Source of the DNA: Alphaproteobacteria bacterium
GTDB taxonomy: Bacteria; Pseudomonadota; Alphaproteobacteria; Rhodobacterales; Rhodobacteraceae
Length of the DNA stretch: 64,000 nucleotides
Direction of reading: 5' to 3'
Assembly (NCBI GenBank): GCA_030427145.1
Contig: JAUHWT010000016.1
Location: forward strand, 1-64,000
Part shown: in pieces, positions 41,665 through 50,378 of the stretch
How the letters are laid out: every line of letters begins with the position of its first letter
Position numbering within the stretch: the first letter of the stretch is position 1
Program-made: the position numbers and the translations under genes
Notes under the pieces: generated by a model
Told to the model about the DNA's origin: nothing
Database searches by the model: none
The model's input: only the letters and a program-made list of their open reading frames with translations

Positions 41665-42552
41665 ATGGACAAGCTCTCGGTCATGAATGCTTTTTGCCGG
41701 ATTGTGGAACGTGGCAGCTTCGCCCGCGCGGCGGAGGATCTTGGGGTGTCGCCGGCACTCCTGAGCCGGGAGGTGAAGCTTCTTGAGGAGGGTCTCGGCG
41801 CAAGCCTTTTGACCCGGACCACACGACGCATGTCGCTCACGGATCACGGGCGGATCTACTACGACGAGGCGCGTCGCATCCTCGGCGCCGTGACAATGGT
41901 CGAGGACCGTATCCGGGAAGGAGCCGGTGAAGTCAGCGGGCATTTAAAGGTCAACGCATCGAGTTCGTTTGGCCAGATGGTCATCGCACCGATGCTGCCA
42001 GAATTCCTTGCGAAATATCCGGATCTACGTTTGACACTTTCGCTTGATGATCGGGTCGTTGACATGATTGAGGGCGGCTTCGATGTATCGATCCGCATCC
42101 GTCCAGCAATGCCGGATTCCGCGCTGATCGCCCGCAAGGTCGGTACCATGCGCCAACATATATTTGCATCCCCGGGCTATCTCGCCAATCATGGATCTCC
42201 TGATACACCCCATGACCTGCCCAAGCACCGGATCATCGGATTTCTTTTGGCGGACCATCTGACACATTGGTCGCTGAACGGCCCCGACGGCCCGCTGGAC
42301 ATTCCGCTCGATCCGCCCGTACGCGTTGGAAACAGCCTCGTGCTGCGGGATCTGCTTATTGCCGGACAGGGAATCGGGACGCTGCCGGATTTCATCTCCA
42401 CGGCTGAGGAGGCGAAGGGCTCACTCGTCCGCGTTCTGCCGCAATACCAGTTGCCGGCACCGGAGATCTTTGCCGTTACGGGGTCCCGTCTTGGAATCGA
42501 TGCACGTGTGACGGCTTTTCTGAAGCACCTCCGCGCAGCACTCGAACACTGA
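41665..42552 (+). CDS. LysR-family transcriptional regulator
   Basis: This 295-residue protein has the N-terminal winged helix-turn-helix (VMNAFCRIVERGSFARAAEDLGVSPALLSREV, residues 7-38) and a periplasmic-binding-like effector domain (about 90-290). It belongs to the common branch that controls quinone-, aldehyde- and drug-related oxidoreductases. The chosen ATG has CGGAG upstream, and the HTH begins at the usual distance. The wrbA-type gene follows on the same strand after 104 bp, so that gene set is its probable target; the divergent ABC importer is an alternative. Confidence 0.9.
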   Translation: MDKLSVMNAFCRIVERGSFARAAEDLGVSPALLSREVKLLEEGLGASLLTRTTRRMSLTDHGRIYYDEARRILGAVTMVEDRIREGAGEVSGHLKVNASSSFGQMVIAPMLPEFLAKYPDLRLTLSLDDRVVDMIEGGFDVSIRIRPAMPDSALIARKVGTMRQHIFASPGYLANHGSPDTPHDLPKHRIIGFLLADHLTHWSLNGPDGPLDIPLDPPVRVGNSLVLRDLLIAGQGIGTLPDFISTAEEAKGSLVRVLPQYQLPAPEIFAVTGSRLGIDARVTAFLKHLRAALEH

Positions 42553-42574
42553 TATTCTTCAATACACGTAAAGA

Positions 42575-42616
42575 GTGAACTCAAACCACGACGGTTTTTC
42601 CGGAGCGTGGGTTCAC
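42575..42616 (+). other. Nested hairpin before the wrbA-type gene
   Basis: GTGAAC/GTTCAC, CCACG/CGTGG and CGG/CCG pair in order around GTTTTTCC, with a five-base bulge, filling most of the LysR-WrbA gap. It may be a terminator of the LysR transcript, an attenuator or a leader structure. Confidence 0.4.
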
Positions 42617-42656
42617 CGATTTTACTGGCACATCAGACAAAGCCAGTGAGGATCAA

Positions 42657-43283
42657 ATGACCCGAATTCTAGTTCTCTACTATTCCAGCTATGGCCATGT
42701 GCGCCAGCTCGCCGAAGCCGAGGCTGAAGGCGCACGGAGCATTCCCGGTGTCACGACCGACATCCGCCGCGTACCCGAAACCGTCCCGGCTTCCGTCCGT
42801 CTGAGCGCGGGATACATTGCAGACGACACTCCCGAGGCCACACCGGCCGACCTCGCCAACTATGACGGTTTTCTCTTCGGTACGCCCACCCGGTTCGGGA
42901 TGATGGCAGGCCAGATGAAGCAGTTTCTCGACCAGGCGGGCGGCCTCTGGGCCCGAAACGCCCTCGTCGGCAAGGTTGCAGGCGTATTCGCCTCGACCGG
43001 TTCGCAACATGGTGGCCACGAGGCCACACTGCTGTCGACACAGATACCGCTGCAGCATTTCGGAATGTTGATTGCCGGCATGCCTTACACGTTCTCAGGG
43101 CAAACAACGCATGATGGCATTATTGGCGGCGCACCCTATGGAGCCGGCACAATCGCGGGGGCGGACGGCGCGCTCGCGCCAACTGACACCGACCTTGCCG
43201 GAGCGCGGTTTCAGGGCGCGCATGTAGCCGAAATCGCGTCCCGCATCGCGGCGGCAACCGTCAGAGAACGGGAGGTCGCATAA
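42657..43283 (+). CDS. wrbA: NAD(P)H:quinone oxidoreductase, WrbA type
   Basis: This 208-residue flavodoxin-fold protein begins with ILVLYYSSYGHVRQLAEAEA, the FMN-phosphate loop of WrbA. It contains GTPTRFGMMAGQMKQFLDQ and FASTGSQHGGHEATLLST, both diagnostic. The enzyme reduces quinones by two electrons and so limits redox cycling. The stop codon overlaps the start of the DsbA-like gene by one base. Control by the LysR protein encoded before it would fit a response to quinones or electrophiles. Confidence 0.95.
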   Translation: MTRILVLYYSSYGHVRQLAEAEAEGARSIPGVTTDIRRVPETVPASVRLSAGYIADDTPEATPADLANYDGFLFGTPTRFGMMAGQMKQFLDQAGGLWARNALVGKVAGVFASTGSQHGGHEATLLSTQIPLQHFGMLIAGMPYTFSGQTTHDGIIGGAPYGAGTIAGADGALAPTDTDLAGARFQGAHVAEIASRIAAATVREREVA

Positions 43284-43951
43284 TGGCTCTGCTGACGATC
43301 GATTTCTTTCATGACGTTGTTTGCTGCTGGAGTTTCAATATCTCATCGAGACTACGTATGCTCGCGGTGGAACTCGACCTTGATATCCGGCACCGGACTT
43401 TCGTGCTTCAGGGCAGCGAACGCGAAATGGCGGAACGCTGGGGCACGCCCGAACAGGCGCGCGATACCATCCTGGGACACTGGGAAAGGTGCCGTGGCGT
43501 CAGCGACCGACCGGAGCTCGTCAATATCAAGGCCATGCGAAAGGCCCCGTTTCCCTACCCGCACGGCAATGTCGCGGCGCGGGCATGCAAGGCTGCCGAA
43601 GCTCTCGGCGGCCAGGCAGCCCATTGGGACATGTTCGACAGCCTCCAGCGCGCGCACCTGTCTGAAGCCCGCGACATCGCAGATCGCGACGTGGTTGTGG
43701 AGATAGGCGCGGCGGCGGGTTTCGATCGTGACACCTTCACCCTTCTGGTCGATGCTCCCGAAACAAAAGCCGCCGTCGACGCCGATCGCCTGTACGCCAG
43801 ACAACTTCAGGTCACCAGTGTACCCAGCCTGATCGTGCGACAGACCGGGAACCGCCTCGTCAATGGTCCGACTGACGATCTTCGCGCCCAAATAACCGCA
43901 TCGGCGCGTCTCGCCACATTCAACGAAAGGGCGATCACATGCGCATCCTGA
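43283..43951 (+). CDS. DsbA-family protein (FrnE/HCCA isomerase-like)
   Basis: This 222-residue protein has the thioredoxin/DsbA fold with a helical insertion: a first strand TIDFFHDVVCCWSF, a helical middle, and the cis-proline loop VTSVPSLIV near residue 178. The active region is CCWS, not the CxxC of true oxidoreductases, so it could be isomerase- or transferase-like, as in 2-hydroxychromene-2-carboxylate isomerases. It overlaps wrbA by one base and the small DUF1127-like gene by 13 bases. Confidence 0.8.
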   Translation: MALLTIDFFHDVVCCWSFNISSRLRMLAVELDLDIRHRTFVLQGSEREMAERWGTPEQARDTILGHWERCRGVSDRPELVNIKAMRKAPFPYPHGNVAARACKAAEALGGQAAHWDMFDSLQRAHLSEARDIADRDVVVEIGAAAGFDRDTFTLLVDAPETKAAVDADRLYARQLQVTSVPSLIVRQTGNRLVNGPTDDLRAQITASARLATFNERAITCAS

Positions 43952-44103
43952 ATAGACCGCACACCGGAAGGCACAGGCGACGGATTCTCTTCGACGTGCC
44001 CCATTACTTGATGCGCGATGTCGGGCTGGACCCGCAGCCCCACACAAATCGCTACCCAACGGCCCGCCATTGGCAGGCTATAATGCGGAGTTTCAACTTA
44101 TGA
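43939..44103 (+). CDS. Small DUF1127-like protein, 54 residues
   Basis: This frame begins inside the end of the DsbA-like gene and ends on the ATGA start of the EamA gene. It contains RRRILFDVPHYLMRDVGLDP, which fits the short DUF1127 (YjiS) motif of Arg-rich helix then L-x-D-(I/V)-G-L. GAAAGGG lies eight bases before the ATG. The tail has many Arg, His and Pro. DUF1127 proteins of alphaproteobacteria bind RNA or affect phosphate, carbon and small-RNA metabolism in the few cases studied. Coupling to both neighbours argues that it is translated. Confidence 0.65.
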   Translation: MRILNRPHTGRHRRRILFDVPHYLMRDVGLDPQPHTNRYPTARHWQAIMRSFNL

Positions 44104-44987
44104 CCCGGACCACCGACATTCTTCTGACCGCTGTCGCCCCTGCCGTTTGGGGCAGCACATATTTCGTCACCACGGAGTTCCTGCCCGAAGGTTACCCTGT
44201 CACGCTTGCAGTTCTGCGTGCCCTGCCCGCAGGCATTCTGCTGCTGGCCATCACCCGCTGCCTGCCACCGCGAGCCTGGCTGGGACGGGTGTTTGTTCTT
44301 GGAGCGCTAAATTTCGCAGTGTTCTGGACGCTCCTGTTCATTGCCGCCTACCACCTTCCTGGCGGGGTTGCGGCAACGGTCACGGCCGTTCAGGCTTTGA
44401 TCGTCATTGGAATGGCACGGGCCTGGCTTGGAACGCCCGTACGCATGGCGGCGGTGGGTGCAGCAATAACCGGAATTATCGGGGTGGGCCTCCTGCTACT
44501 GGGGCCCGGCGCCGCGCTTGATCCTGTCGGCATCGCGGCCGCCCTGGGCGCAGCAGTCTCTATGGCTGCGGGTACCGTGCTCAGTCGAAAATGGCAGCCC
44601 CCGGTACCGGCCCTGAGCTTCACGGCCTGGCAACTGACAGCTGGTGGGCTCATTCTCCTGCCGATGTCATTTTTGGTCGAACCCGCACTGCCCCCGCTTA
44701 CCGCTGCAAACCTGGGCGGCCTTCTATGGCTGGGACTTATCGGAGCTGCCGCCACCTACTGGATCTGGTTTCGTGGCGTGGCACGAATCGAGCCCGGGGC
44801 AGTTTCCATGCTGGGCATGATGAGTCCCGTCACGGCCGTCTTCCTCGGATGGGTCTGGCTCGGTCAGGCACTCACCCCACTACAGGCTCTCGGAGCGACT
44901 GTCGTCCTCGGCTCGGTATGGGTCAGCCAGGCCGCACATTCAACCGGAGGTCTTAACAAACTGCGCAACCGAACAGCCCGGGCCTAG
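44100..44987 (+). CDS. EamA-family (drug/metabolite) transporter
   Basis: This 295-residue protein has ten hydrophobic segments in two EamA repeats: the first starts LTAVAPAVWGSTYFVTTEFL, the second about residue 150. It most likely exports a small metabolite or toxic compound. The ATG overlaps the stop codon of the DUF1127-like gene. Its 3' end overlaps by four bases the convergent LacI gene. Position after wrbA suggests a detoxification set. Confidence 0.92.
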   Translation: MTRTTDILLTAVAPAVWGSTYFVTTEFLPEGYPVTLAVLRALPAGILLLAITRCLPPRAWLGRVFVLGALNFAVFWTLLFIAAYHLPGGVAATVTAVQALIVIGMARAWLGTPVRMAAVGAAITGIIGVGLLLLGPGAALDPVGIAAALGAAVSMAAGTVLSRKWQPPVPALSFTAWQLTAGGLILLPMSFLVEPALPPLTAANLGGLLWLGLIGAAATYWIWFRGVARIEPGAVSMLGMMSPVTAVFLGWVWLGQALTPLQALGATVVLGSVWVSQAAHSTGGLNKLRNRTARA

Positions 44988-46021
44988 CCTGTGCCACCGA
45001 TCCCCAGACTCTCGCGTGCCACGAATGTGGTATGCAGAGTCACGGTTTTTGCCACCCTACGGCCGGAACTGCGTTCGATAACGAGGTCAAAGGCCGTGCG
45101 GCCTATATCACCGGCGGGTATCTCAACACTCGCCAGCGGAGGGGTCAGCAACTGGGCAATGGAGTTATCCCCCATTCCGACAACACGGATATCGTCCGGT
45201 ATGCTCAATCCCTCCGCCGCAATCCCCTGATAGGCCTCCGCAGCAACAAGGTCGGTCGTCGCAAGAAGGCCATCGGGTAGAGGTTTACCTTGCTCCCGAA
45301 GTTTTTCAAACATCCGGCTTATGGCCTGCCTGCCGTTTATCTGATCGCGGGACTGGATGATGAGATAATCCGCGTCAAAACCACCGTTATCCATGCTCCA
45401 TGGTTTAAAAAAACGGCCACGCCCAACTGTTGACGCGCTCGTCTGCACGTCCACGAGGTCGACACAGGCAAGTCTGCTGCATCCCTGGGACTTGAGCAGG
45501 TCAAGCGCTCGTCCCACGGCAAGGTCCACGTCCGTAACCACGCTGTCGTCACCAGCCTCAGGGTCCCGCGCCGGCTGATCCGCAAACACCACTGGGAGGT
45601 CAAGCGCCCGCGCGGTTGACAACACGTCGTCCGGCACGACGCCAATCACAATCACCCCCAGCGCACGCTCACCTGACCGAAAAGCAAGTGGCACCGACGG
45701 GTCTGCCCGAAGTATCCGAACATCCCGCTCCAATGCCGCCGCTTCGATGCCTTTGCGAACGCCAACGTAAAACGGTCGCGAGAGCTCCTCATCCGCTGTC
45801 AGCGCATGGCACAATACCACGACCTCGGTTTCAGTTTTACGTTTTGTCCGGGCTGGCGGTGCCCTCTTCGGCCGCACATAGTTGAGCTCTTCCGCAGTTT
45901 CCAAAATCGCCCGGCGCCGTTCATCCGAGATCGACAGGGTCGGCTCCTTGGATAAAACGCGCGACACCGTGGACTCGGCTACTCCAACACGTGTGGCGAT
46001 TTCCTTGAGTGTAACTTTCAT
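44984..46021 (-). CDS. LacI-family transcriptional regulator
   Basis: This 345-residue protein has the LacI headpiece VTLKEIATRVGVAESTVSRV (residues 3-22) and hinge, then a sugar-binding core (about 65-340). It is the last gene of the sulfatase/ABC operon, overlapping the sulfatase gene by four bases. It likely controls its own operon from the repeats near 51.5 kb and senses the imported sugar or its sulfate-free product. Confidence 0.92.
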   Translation of the reverse strand: MKVTLKEIATRVGVAESTVSRVLSKEPTLSISDERRRAILETAEELNYVRPKRAPPARTKRKTETEVVVLCHALTADEELSRPFYVGVRKGIEAAALERDVRILRADPSVPLAFRSGERALGVIVIGVVPDDVLSTARALDLPVVFADQPARDPEAGDDSVVTDVDLAVGRALDLLKSQGCSRLACVDLVDVQTSASTVGRGRFFKPWSMDNGGFDADYLIIQSRDQINGRQAISRMFEKLREQGKPLPDGLLATTDLVAAEAYQGIAAEGLSIPDDIRVVGMGDNSIAQLLTPPLASVEIPAGDIGRTAFDLVIERSSGRRVAKTVTLHTTFVARESLGIGGTG

Positions 46022-47310
46022 CCGGTCATTTCTGCGGCTAAAACTTCCGGGCGGTCTTCTCCGGCTTCGACCATGCGTTCAAGCAGGCGTTCACGCAAAC
46101 CGGCCCTAACATCGGTGAGACCTGGATCACCAACGAGGTTGTTTAACTCGTGAGGGTCAGTTTCGAGGTCGTAAAGAAATGCCTCGCGATATGTGGACGC
46201 TCCACTGTCATCCCAGCCATCGACACCCTCGCCGGAAATTTCATATTTCCAGCGACCGGTGCGCAGAGCCCGCCCAACATGGCTCTCGCTGATCTGAATG
46301 AAGATATCCTGCGGTCCTCCGTCTGACAGTATCGAACGACCCTGCATCTCATCCGGTGGCGTGATGCCCGCAGCGTCGAGAAGGGTTGGGGGAAGATCGA
46401 TCAGACTTACCGGCCTGTCCGGCTCCGATCCGGGTTCAAATCCCGGCCCCCGGATGAAGGTTGGAACACGGATTGAGGCCTCGTGGCAGGAACGTTTGTA
46501 TTCGTCATTTCTTGTCTTGAAATGACAGCCATGGTCGGAGCTGAACAGTACGATCGTATCATCAAGCATTCCGCGGGAGCGCAGCATGTCCGCGATACGC
46601 CCAAGTGCGGCATCGAGGCGGCTGATCATCCCCATATAACCGAAATAATGCTCCGCGCTTGTTCCTCCCAGGGTTTTCAGGTCCTCCGGAAGTTCCGGGT
46701 TTCGGCCCTGAAGCCAGCTTTCGATTCCGGATGGCGCCGGGTAGTCGTCCGTCTGGTTCTGATGGTGCGGTTCAAGAAACGACAGGAACAGGAAGAACGG
46801 ATCGTCCCGTGACTGATCCATCCAGCGAATCGCTGCATCCGTCAACGCATCAACCCGGTAGCCAGGCAGGTTTTGCGGTGTGCCATCGGCCTCATAAACC
46901 GTTGTTTCGTAGGCGGTCGAGGTGAATTCAAGAATGTTCGAAGCGAGCCAATAGTCATATCCCGCCTGTTCGTCTTTCGGCACCGGGTTGTCAGAGGCCA
47001 GGTGCCATTTGCCGATGTAACCCGTAGAGTAACCGTGCTCCCTGAAATGATGGCCGAGCGTATGCTCCTCAAGCGGCAGGGTGATGTCGTTCCGGTAAAC
47101 CCCGGTACGCGACTGGTATCGCCCCGTTTGCAGCGCGGCCCGCGCCGGTGTGCAGACCGGCTGACAGGTGAAACTCTCCCGCACAAAGCACCCCTCGCGG
47201 GACAGGTGATCAAAATTTGGCGTGATGTTAAGCGGGTTTCCATGTCGCCCGACGGTGTCCCATCGTTGCTGATCCGTAAAGAAAACGAGGACGTTGGGAC
47301 GTTTGCGCAT
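46018..47310 (-). CDS. Type I sulfatase, cytoplasmic
   Basis: This 430-residue sulfatase has metal ligands at its start (NVLVFFTDQQRWDT), the formylglycine motif Cys-Thr-Pro-Ala-Arg within CQPVCTPARAALQTGRY, GKWHL, and SSDHG near residue 275. It cleaves sulfate esters after conversion of the Cys to formylglycine. The chosen start has AGGAG upstream and no signal peptide, so it should act on a substrate imported by the ABC system encoded before it. A maturation enzyme is not seen in the window. Sulfated sugars or choline-sulfate-like compounds are possible substrates. Confidence 0.93.
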   Translation of the reverse strand: MRKRPNVLVFFTDQQRWDTVGRHGNPLNITPNFDHLSREGCFVRESFTCQPVCTPARAALQTGRYQSRTGVYRNDITLPLEEHTLGHHFREHGYSTGYIGKWHLASDNPVPKDEQAGYDYWLASNILEFTSTAYETTVYEADGTPQNLPGYRVDALTDAAIRWMDQSRDDPFFLFLSFLEPHHQNQTDDYPAPSGIESWLQGRNPELPEDLKTLGGTSAEHYFGYMGMISRLDAALGRIADMLRSRGMLDDTIVLFSSDHGCHFKTRNDEYKRSCHEASIRVPTFIRGPGFEPGSEPDRPVSLIDLPPTLLDAAGITPPDEMQGRSILSDGGPQDIFIQISESHVGRALRTGRWKYEISGEGVDGWDDSGASTYREAFLYDLETDPHELNNLVGDPGLTDVRAGLRERLLERMVEAGEDRPEVLAAEMTG

Positions 47311-47321
47311 AAGATCTCCTG

Positions 47322-48161
47322 TCATTTCATACCCGACAGCATCACGCTTCTGATGAAGAACCGTTGCGCGAACAGGAACAGAAGCAGACAGGGAATGAAC
47401 ATGAGCATTCCCCCGACGGCTGTCAGGTTCCAACGGGTGAAATATTCCTGGTTAAACAATGTCAGACCGGTGGTGATCGGGCGCATCTGCTCCGAACTCA
47501 CAACCACGAGCGGCCAGAGAAACTCGTTGAACTGAAACACAAAAGTCAGAAGAGCGAGCGTTGCGATTGCGGGATAGAGCTGCGGAAGGACAATGTCCCA
47601 GAACACGCGCAGCTCTCCGCCACCGTCCACACGTGCGGCGTCGAGCAGGTCATCGGGAATTGGAAGAATGAACTGCCGCATCAGGAAAATGCCAAAGCCG
47701 CTCATCGCGAACGGCAGGATAAGCCCGGTATAAGTGTTCAGCAGACCCACCTCGGCCGTAAGAATGTAGAGCGGCACCAATCGAATGAAGAACGGCAGCA
47801 TTAGCGTGGACAACAGTGCCGCAAACATAATGCGCCGTCCGGGAAATTGCATCTTTGCAAAGACATAGCCGATCAGCGGGTCAAACACGACATGCAGGAA
47901 GCTGATGGCTCCCGCAATGACGAAACTGTTGAGGATAAACCGCGCGAATGGAGCCTCCTCCCAGATCGTGATGTAATTCAGCCACTGCGGCTGCTCCGGG
48001 ATTACCACCACCTCGCCGCTGAAAAGATCTGCATCGGATTGCAGCGACAGCGATACCATATACAAAAAAGGAAGCATGGCGAGAAACACCGCAATCACCA
48101 GCAATGCTCCAATGGAAATGCGCAGCCAAAGCGGCACGCGGTCACGGGATCGGTCATACAT
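47322..48161 (-). CDS. Sugar ABC transporter permease, MalG type
   Basis: This 279-residue permease has six membrane segments and the ATPase-contact loop LDAARVDGGGELRVFWDIVL. Its start overlaps the end of the MalF-type gene by eight bases; an upstream in-frame start at 48206 would lie deep in that gene. The sulfatase gene begins 11 bp after its stop. With its partner it probably brings a sulfated carbohydrate into the cell. Confidence 0.92.
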   Translation of the reverse strand: MYDRSRDRVPLWLRISIGALLVIAVFLAMLPFLYMVSLSLQSDADLFSGEVVVIPEQPQWLNYITIWEEAPFARFILNSFVIAGAISFLHVVFDPLIGYVFAKMQFPGRRIMFAALLSTLMLPFFIRLVPLYILTAEVGLLNTYTGLILPFAMSGFGIFLMRQFILPIPDDLLDAARVDGGGELRVFWDIVLPQLYPAIATLALLTFVFQFNEFLWPLVVVSSEQMRPITTGLTLFNQEYFTRWNLTAVGGMLMFIPCLLLFLFAQRFFIRSVMLSGMK

Positions 48162-49032
48162 GGCGAATATCCCTGTGGAGAAGCCGAAACTGCAGGAAGG
48201 TGACAAGCAGGATGAACAGGAACATCAGGAACGACAGGGCAGAGGAATAGCCGAGATTCAAATCCTGAAAGGCTGTTTCATAAACATGCAGCGAGTAGAG
48301 CCTCGTCGAGTTTGCCGGCCCACCACCCGTCATCAGATAGGGTAGCGCAAGCTCCTGCAGACTGCTGATCCCCAGCGTCACGGCCAGGAACAGCGTCGTC
48401 GGCATCAGCAACGGAAGAGTTATGTCACGCATCTGATCGGTCGGGCGGGCACCATCGACACGGGCGGCATCGTAAAGGTGTCCCGGAATGCCCTGAATGG
48501 CCGCAATGTATATGAGCGTCGCGTAGCCTATATCCTTCCAGCTCGACACAAACACAAGCACCCAGATCGCCGCGTCGGGATCCGCGAGCCAGGATTGGGT
48601 CGGCAGGTTGAGTGAAATCAAAGCGGCATTCAAAATGCCGGTGAACGGATCAAGGATTGCGCGCCACATGAGCCCGCCGATCACGAACGATACAATGTAG
48701 GGGAAAAACAGGATCGCCCGTACCGTATTGTTCGCCTTGGTCGGCCCGGCCAGCACCGCGGCAAACAACAGTGCGAAACAGATCGTCAGGATGGTTGAGC
48801 CAAAGGAGTAGATCATCGTCGCACTCAGCGACCGGTGAACCAGAGCGTCCGAGAGCGCGCGCGTGTAATTGCCAAGCCCAATAAAGCTGCTTTCGCCCAC
48901 CATGGGCTGGCCGGAATAGAAACTGGCCCACAACTCAACAGCAATCGGGCCAAAGAAAAAGATCGTGAAATAGATGATGGCCGGCAGCAGCAGCGCATAG
49001 GCAATCACGATCTGTTTTCTGCGATAGCTCAT
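48154..49032 (-). CDS. Sugar ABC transporter permease, MalF type
   Basis: This 292-residue permease has an N-terminal helix (IVIAYALLLPAIIYFTIFFF), the EAA loop YDAARVDGARPTDQMRDITL near residue 200, and six helices overall. It lies 55 bp downstream of the binding-protein gene and overlaps the MalG-type gene. Its role is to form the membrane channel for the sulfatase-linked importer. Confidence 0.92.
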   Translation of the reverse strand: MSYRRKQIVIAYALLLPAIIYFTIFFFGPIAVELWASFYSGQPMVGESSFIGLGNYTRALSDALVHRSLSATMIYSFGSTILTICFALLFAAVLAGPTKANNTVRAILFFPYIVSFVIGGLMWRAILDPFTGILNAALISLNLPTQSWLADPDAAIWVLVFVSSWKDIGYATLIYIAAIQGIPGHLYDAARVDGARPTDQMRDITLPLLMPTTLFLAVTLGISSLQELALPYLMTGGGPANSTRLYSLHVYETAFQDLNLGYSSALSFLMFLFILLVTFLQFRLLHRDIRHV

Positions 49033-49087
49033 CTTCCCACTCCGGCTGGTGCGGCGGGGCCGGACAGCCGCCCGACCCCTGTTGCCC

Positions 49088-50323
49088 CTACTGGCTCAGC
49101 AGTTGGTTGGCCTCATCCTCGGCCGCCGGCATCACGTCAGCAGCTTGGGCACCGCCGTACACAACCTCGTCAATCGCACCGAGGTAGATCGTCTCAAGCT
49201 GGCTGACGGGCGCACCGGAACGGCTGATTTCGGTAGTTGTTCCCTGTGAATAGGGAAGACAGCTGCCGAATGCGCTCAGGATCGGGTCGTTCGCAATTTC
49301 CTCATTCTCAAGCCAGGATTTGCGCGGCATGGTCATGCCGTACTGCAATGCGGTCGCGACCTCCACGTCAACAGCCGTGAGACGCTTGGTGAGTTCCCAG
49401 GCCATTTCGGGGTGCTCCGCTTCAGCGGGAATCATTAGACTTACGCCACCCTGCATGGTCCGCTGCTCCTTGTGGGTCAGCGACGGCGCCACAGCCCAGT
49501 TCAGATCCGGATTGCCTTCCTTGATTGGGCGCACGTCCCAGGGACCGGTGATGATCATTGCGGCGCGTCCGGCCGTGAAGAGTTTCTGCGGCCCCTCGTA
49601 ATCCGCCCCCTGAATCGGCGGCGGCGCGGCGCGATCCTTGTGGATCAGGTCGCCGACAAACTGAATGGCCTCCATCGCCGCGTCCGATCCGAAGGTCATT
49701 TCATGCGCATCAGCATCGTACCAGTCCGCTCCGTTCTGGTAGAGCCAGGGAAAGTAATAAGCGATACTGGGATTGGGCGCGAACCCATACTTTCCGCCAC
49801 CGGTGGTTGCGATGGCGACCTCGCGAAATTCCTCCCAATTGGTTGGCGGCCCGTCAAAGCCCGCTTCGGACAGCATGTCCACATTGTAGAGCAGCGTCGC
49901 ACAGGTCAGATGGATCTGGACCGCGTAAATCTCACCATCAAGAGTATTCTTCGCAACTGAACTGTCCTGCCAGTCCTCCGGGAACCCGTAATCTGAATCC
50001 TGCTCAATAAAGTCACCCAGAGGAGTCAGATGACCCTGCTCCGCAAACTCCGTGACCCAGCCTCCGGGCTCGGCAACGAGGTCCGGCGTGGTGCCACCGG
50101 CAAAATCCGCCACCAGTTTCGTGCGCATGTCCGGCCACTGATACCGCTCGAGTGCAACCTCCCAACCTGGATTATCCGCCTCGAACTGCTCAATCACCTC
50201 CAGATATGTATGATAGGCATGGCCTGCGTTGAAATAGACCGTCAGCGTCTCAGCCAACGTCGATGTTCCCGCCGTTGTACCCAGGATCAGGGCAAGCGTG
50301 CCCGCTTTTCTGAAGTAAGTCAT
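49088..50323 (-). CDS. Sugar ABC transporter substrate-binding protein
   Basis: This 411-residue periplasmic protein begins with a signal peptide (cleavage about TLA-ETLT, near residue 24). The mature part resembles family 1 sugar-binding proteins: VYFNAGHAYHTYLEVIEQFE, AVQIHLTCATLLYNVDML and FTAGRAAMIITGPWDV. Start chosen at MTYFRKAGTL with GGGAGGACTACC upstream; the longer frame to 50530 has no support. The linked sulfatase suggests a sulfated oligosaccharide or monosaccharide ligand. Confidence 0.91.
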   Translation of the reverse strand: MTYFRKAGTLALILGTTAGTSTLAETLTVYFNAGHAYHTYLEVIEQFEADNPGWEVALERYQWPDMRTKLVADFAGGTTPDLVAEPGGWVTEFAEQGHLTPLGDFIEQDSDYGFPEDWQDSSVAKNTLDGEIYAVQIHLTCATLLYNVDMLSEAGFDGPPTNWEEFREVAIATTGGGKYGFAPNPSIAYYFPWLYQNGADWYDADAHEMTFGSDAAMEAIQFVGDLIHKDRAAPPPIQGADYEGPQKLFTAGRAAMIITGPWDVRPIKEGNPDLNWAVAPSLTHKEQRTMQGGVSLMIPAEAEHPEMAWELTKRLTAVDVEVATALQYGMTMPRKSWLENEEIANDPILSAFGSCLPYSQGTTTEISRSGAPVSQLETIYLGAIDEVVYGGAQAADVMPAAEDEANQLLSQ

Positions 50324-50378
50324 TTCCGGTAGTCCTCCCTTTTTTGTTGTCCGGTTGCACCCGGTTACTGCGCTTCTT

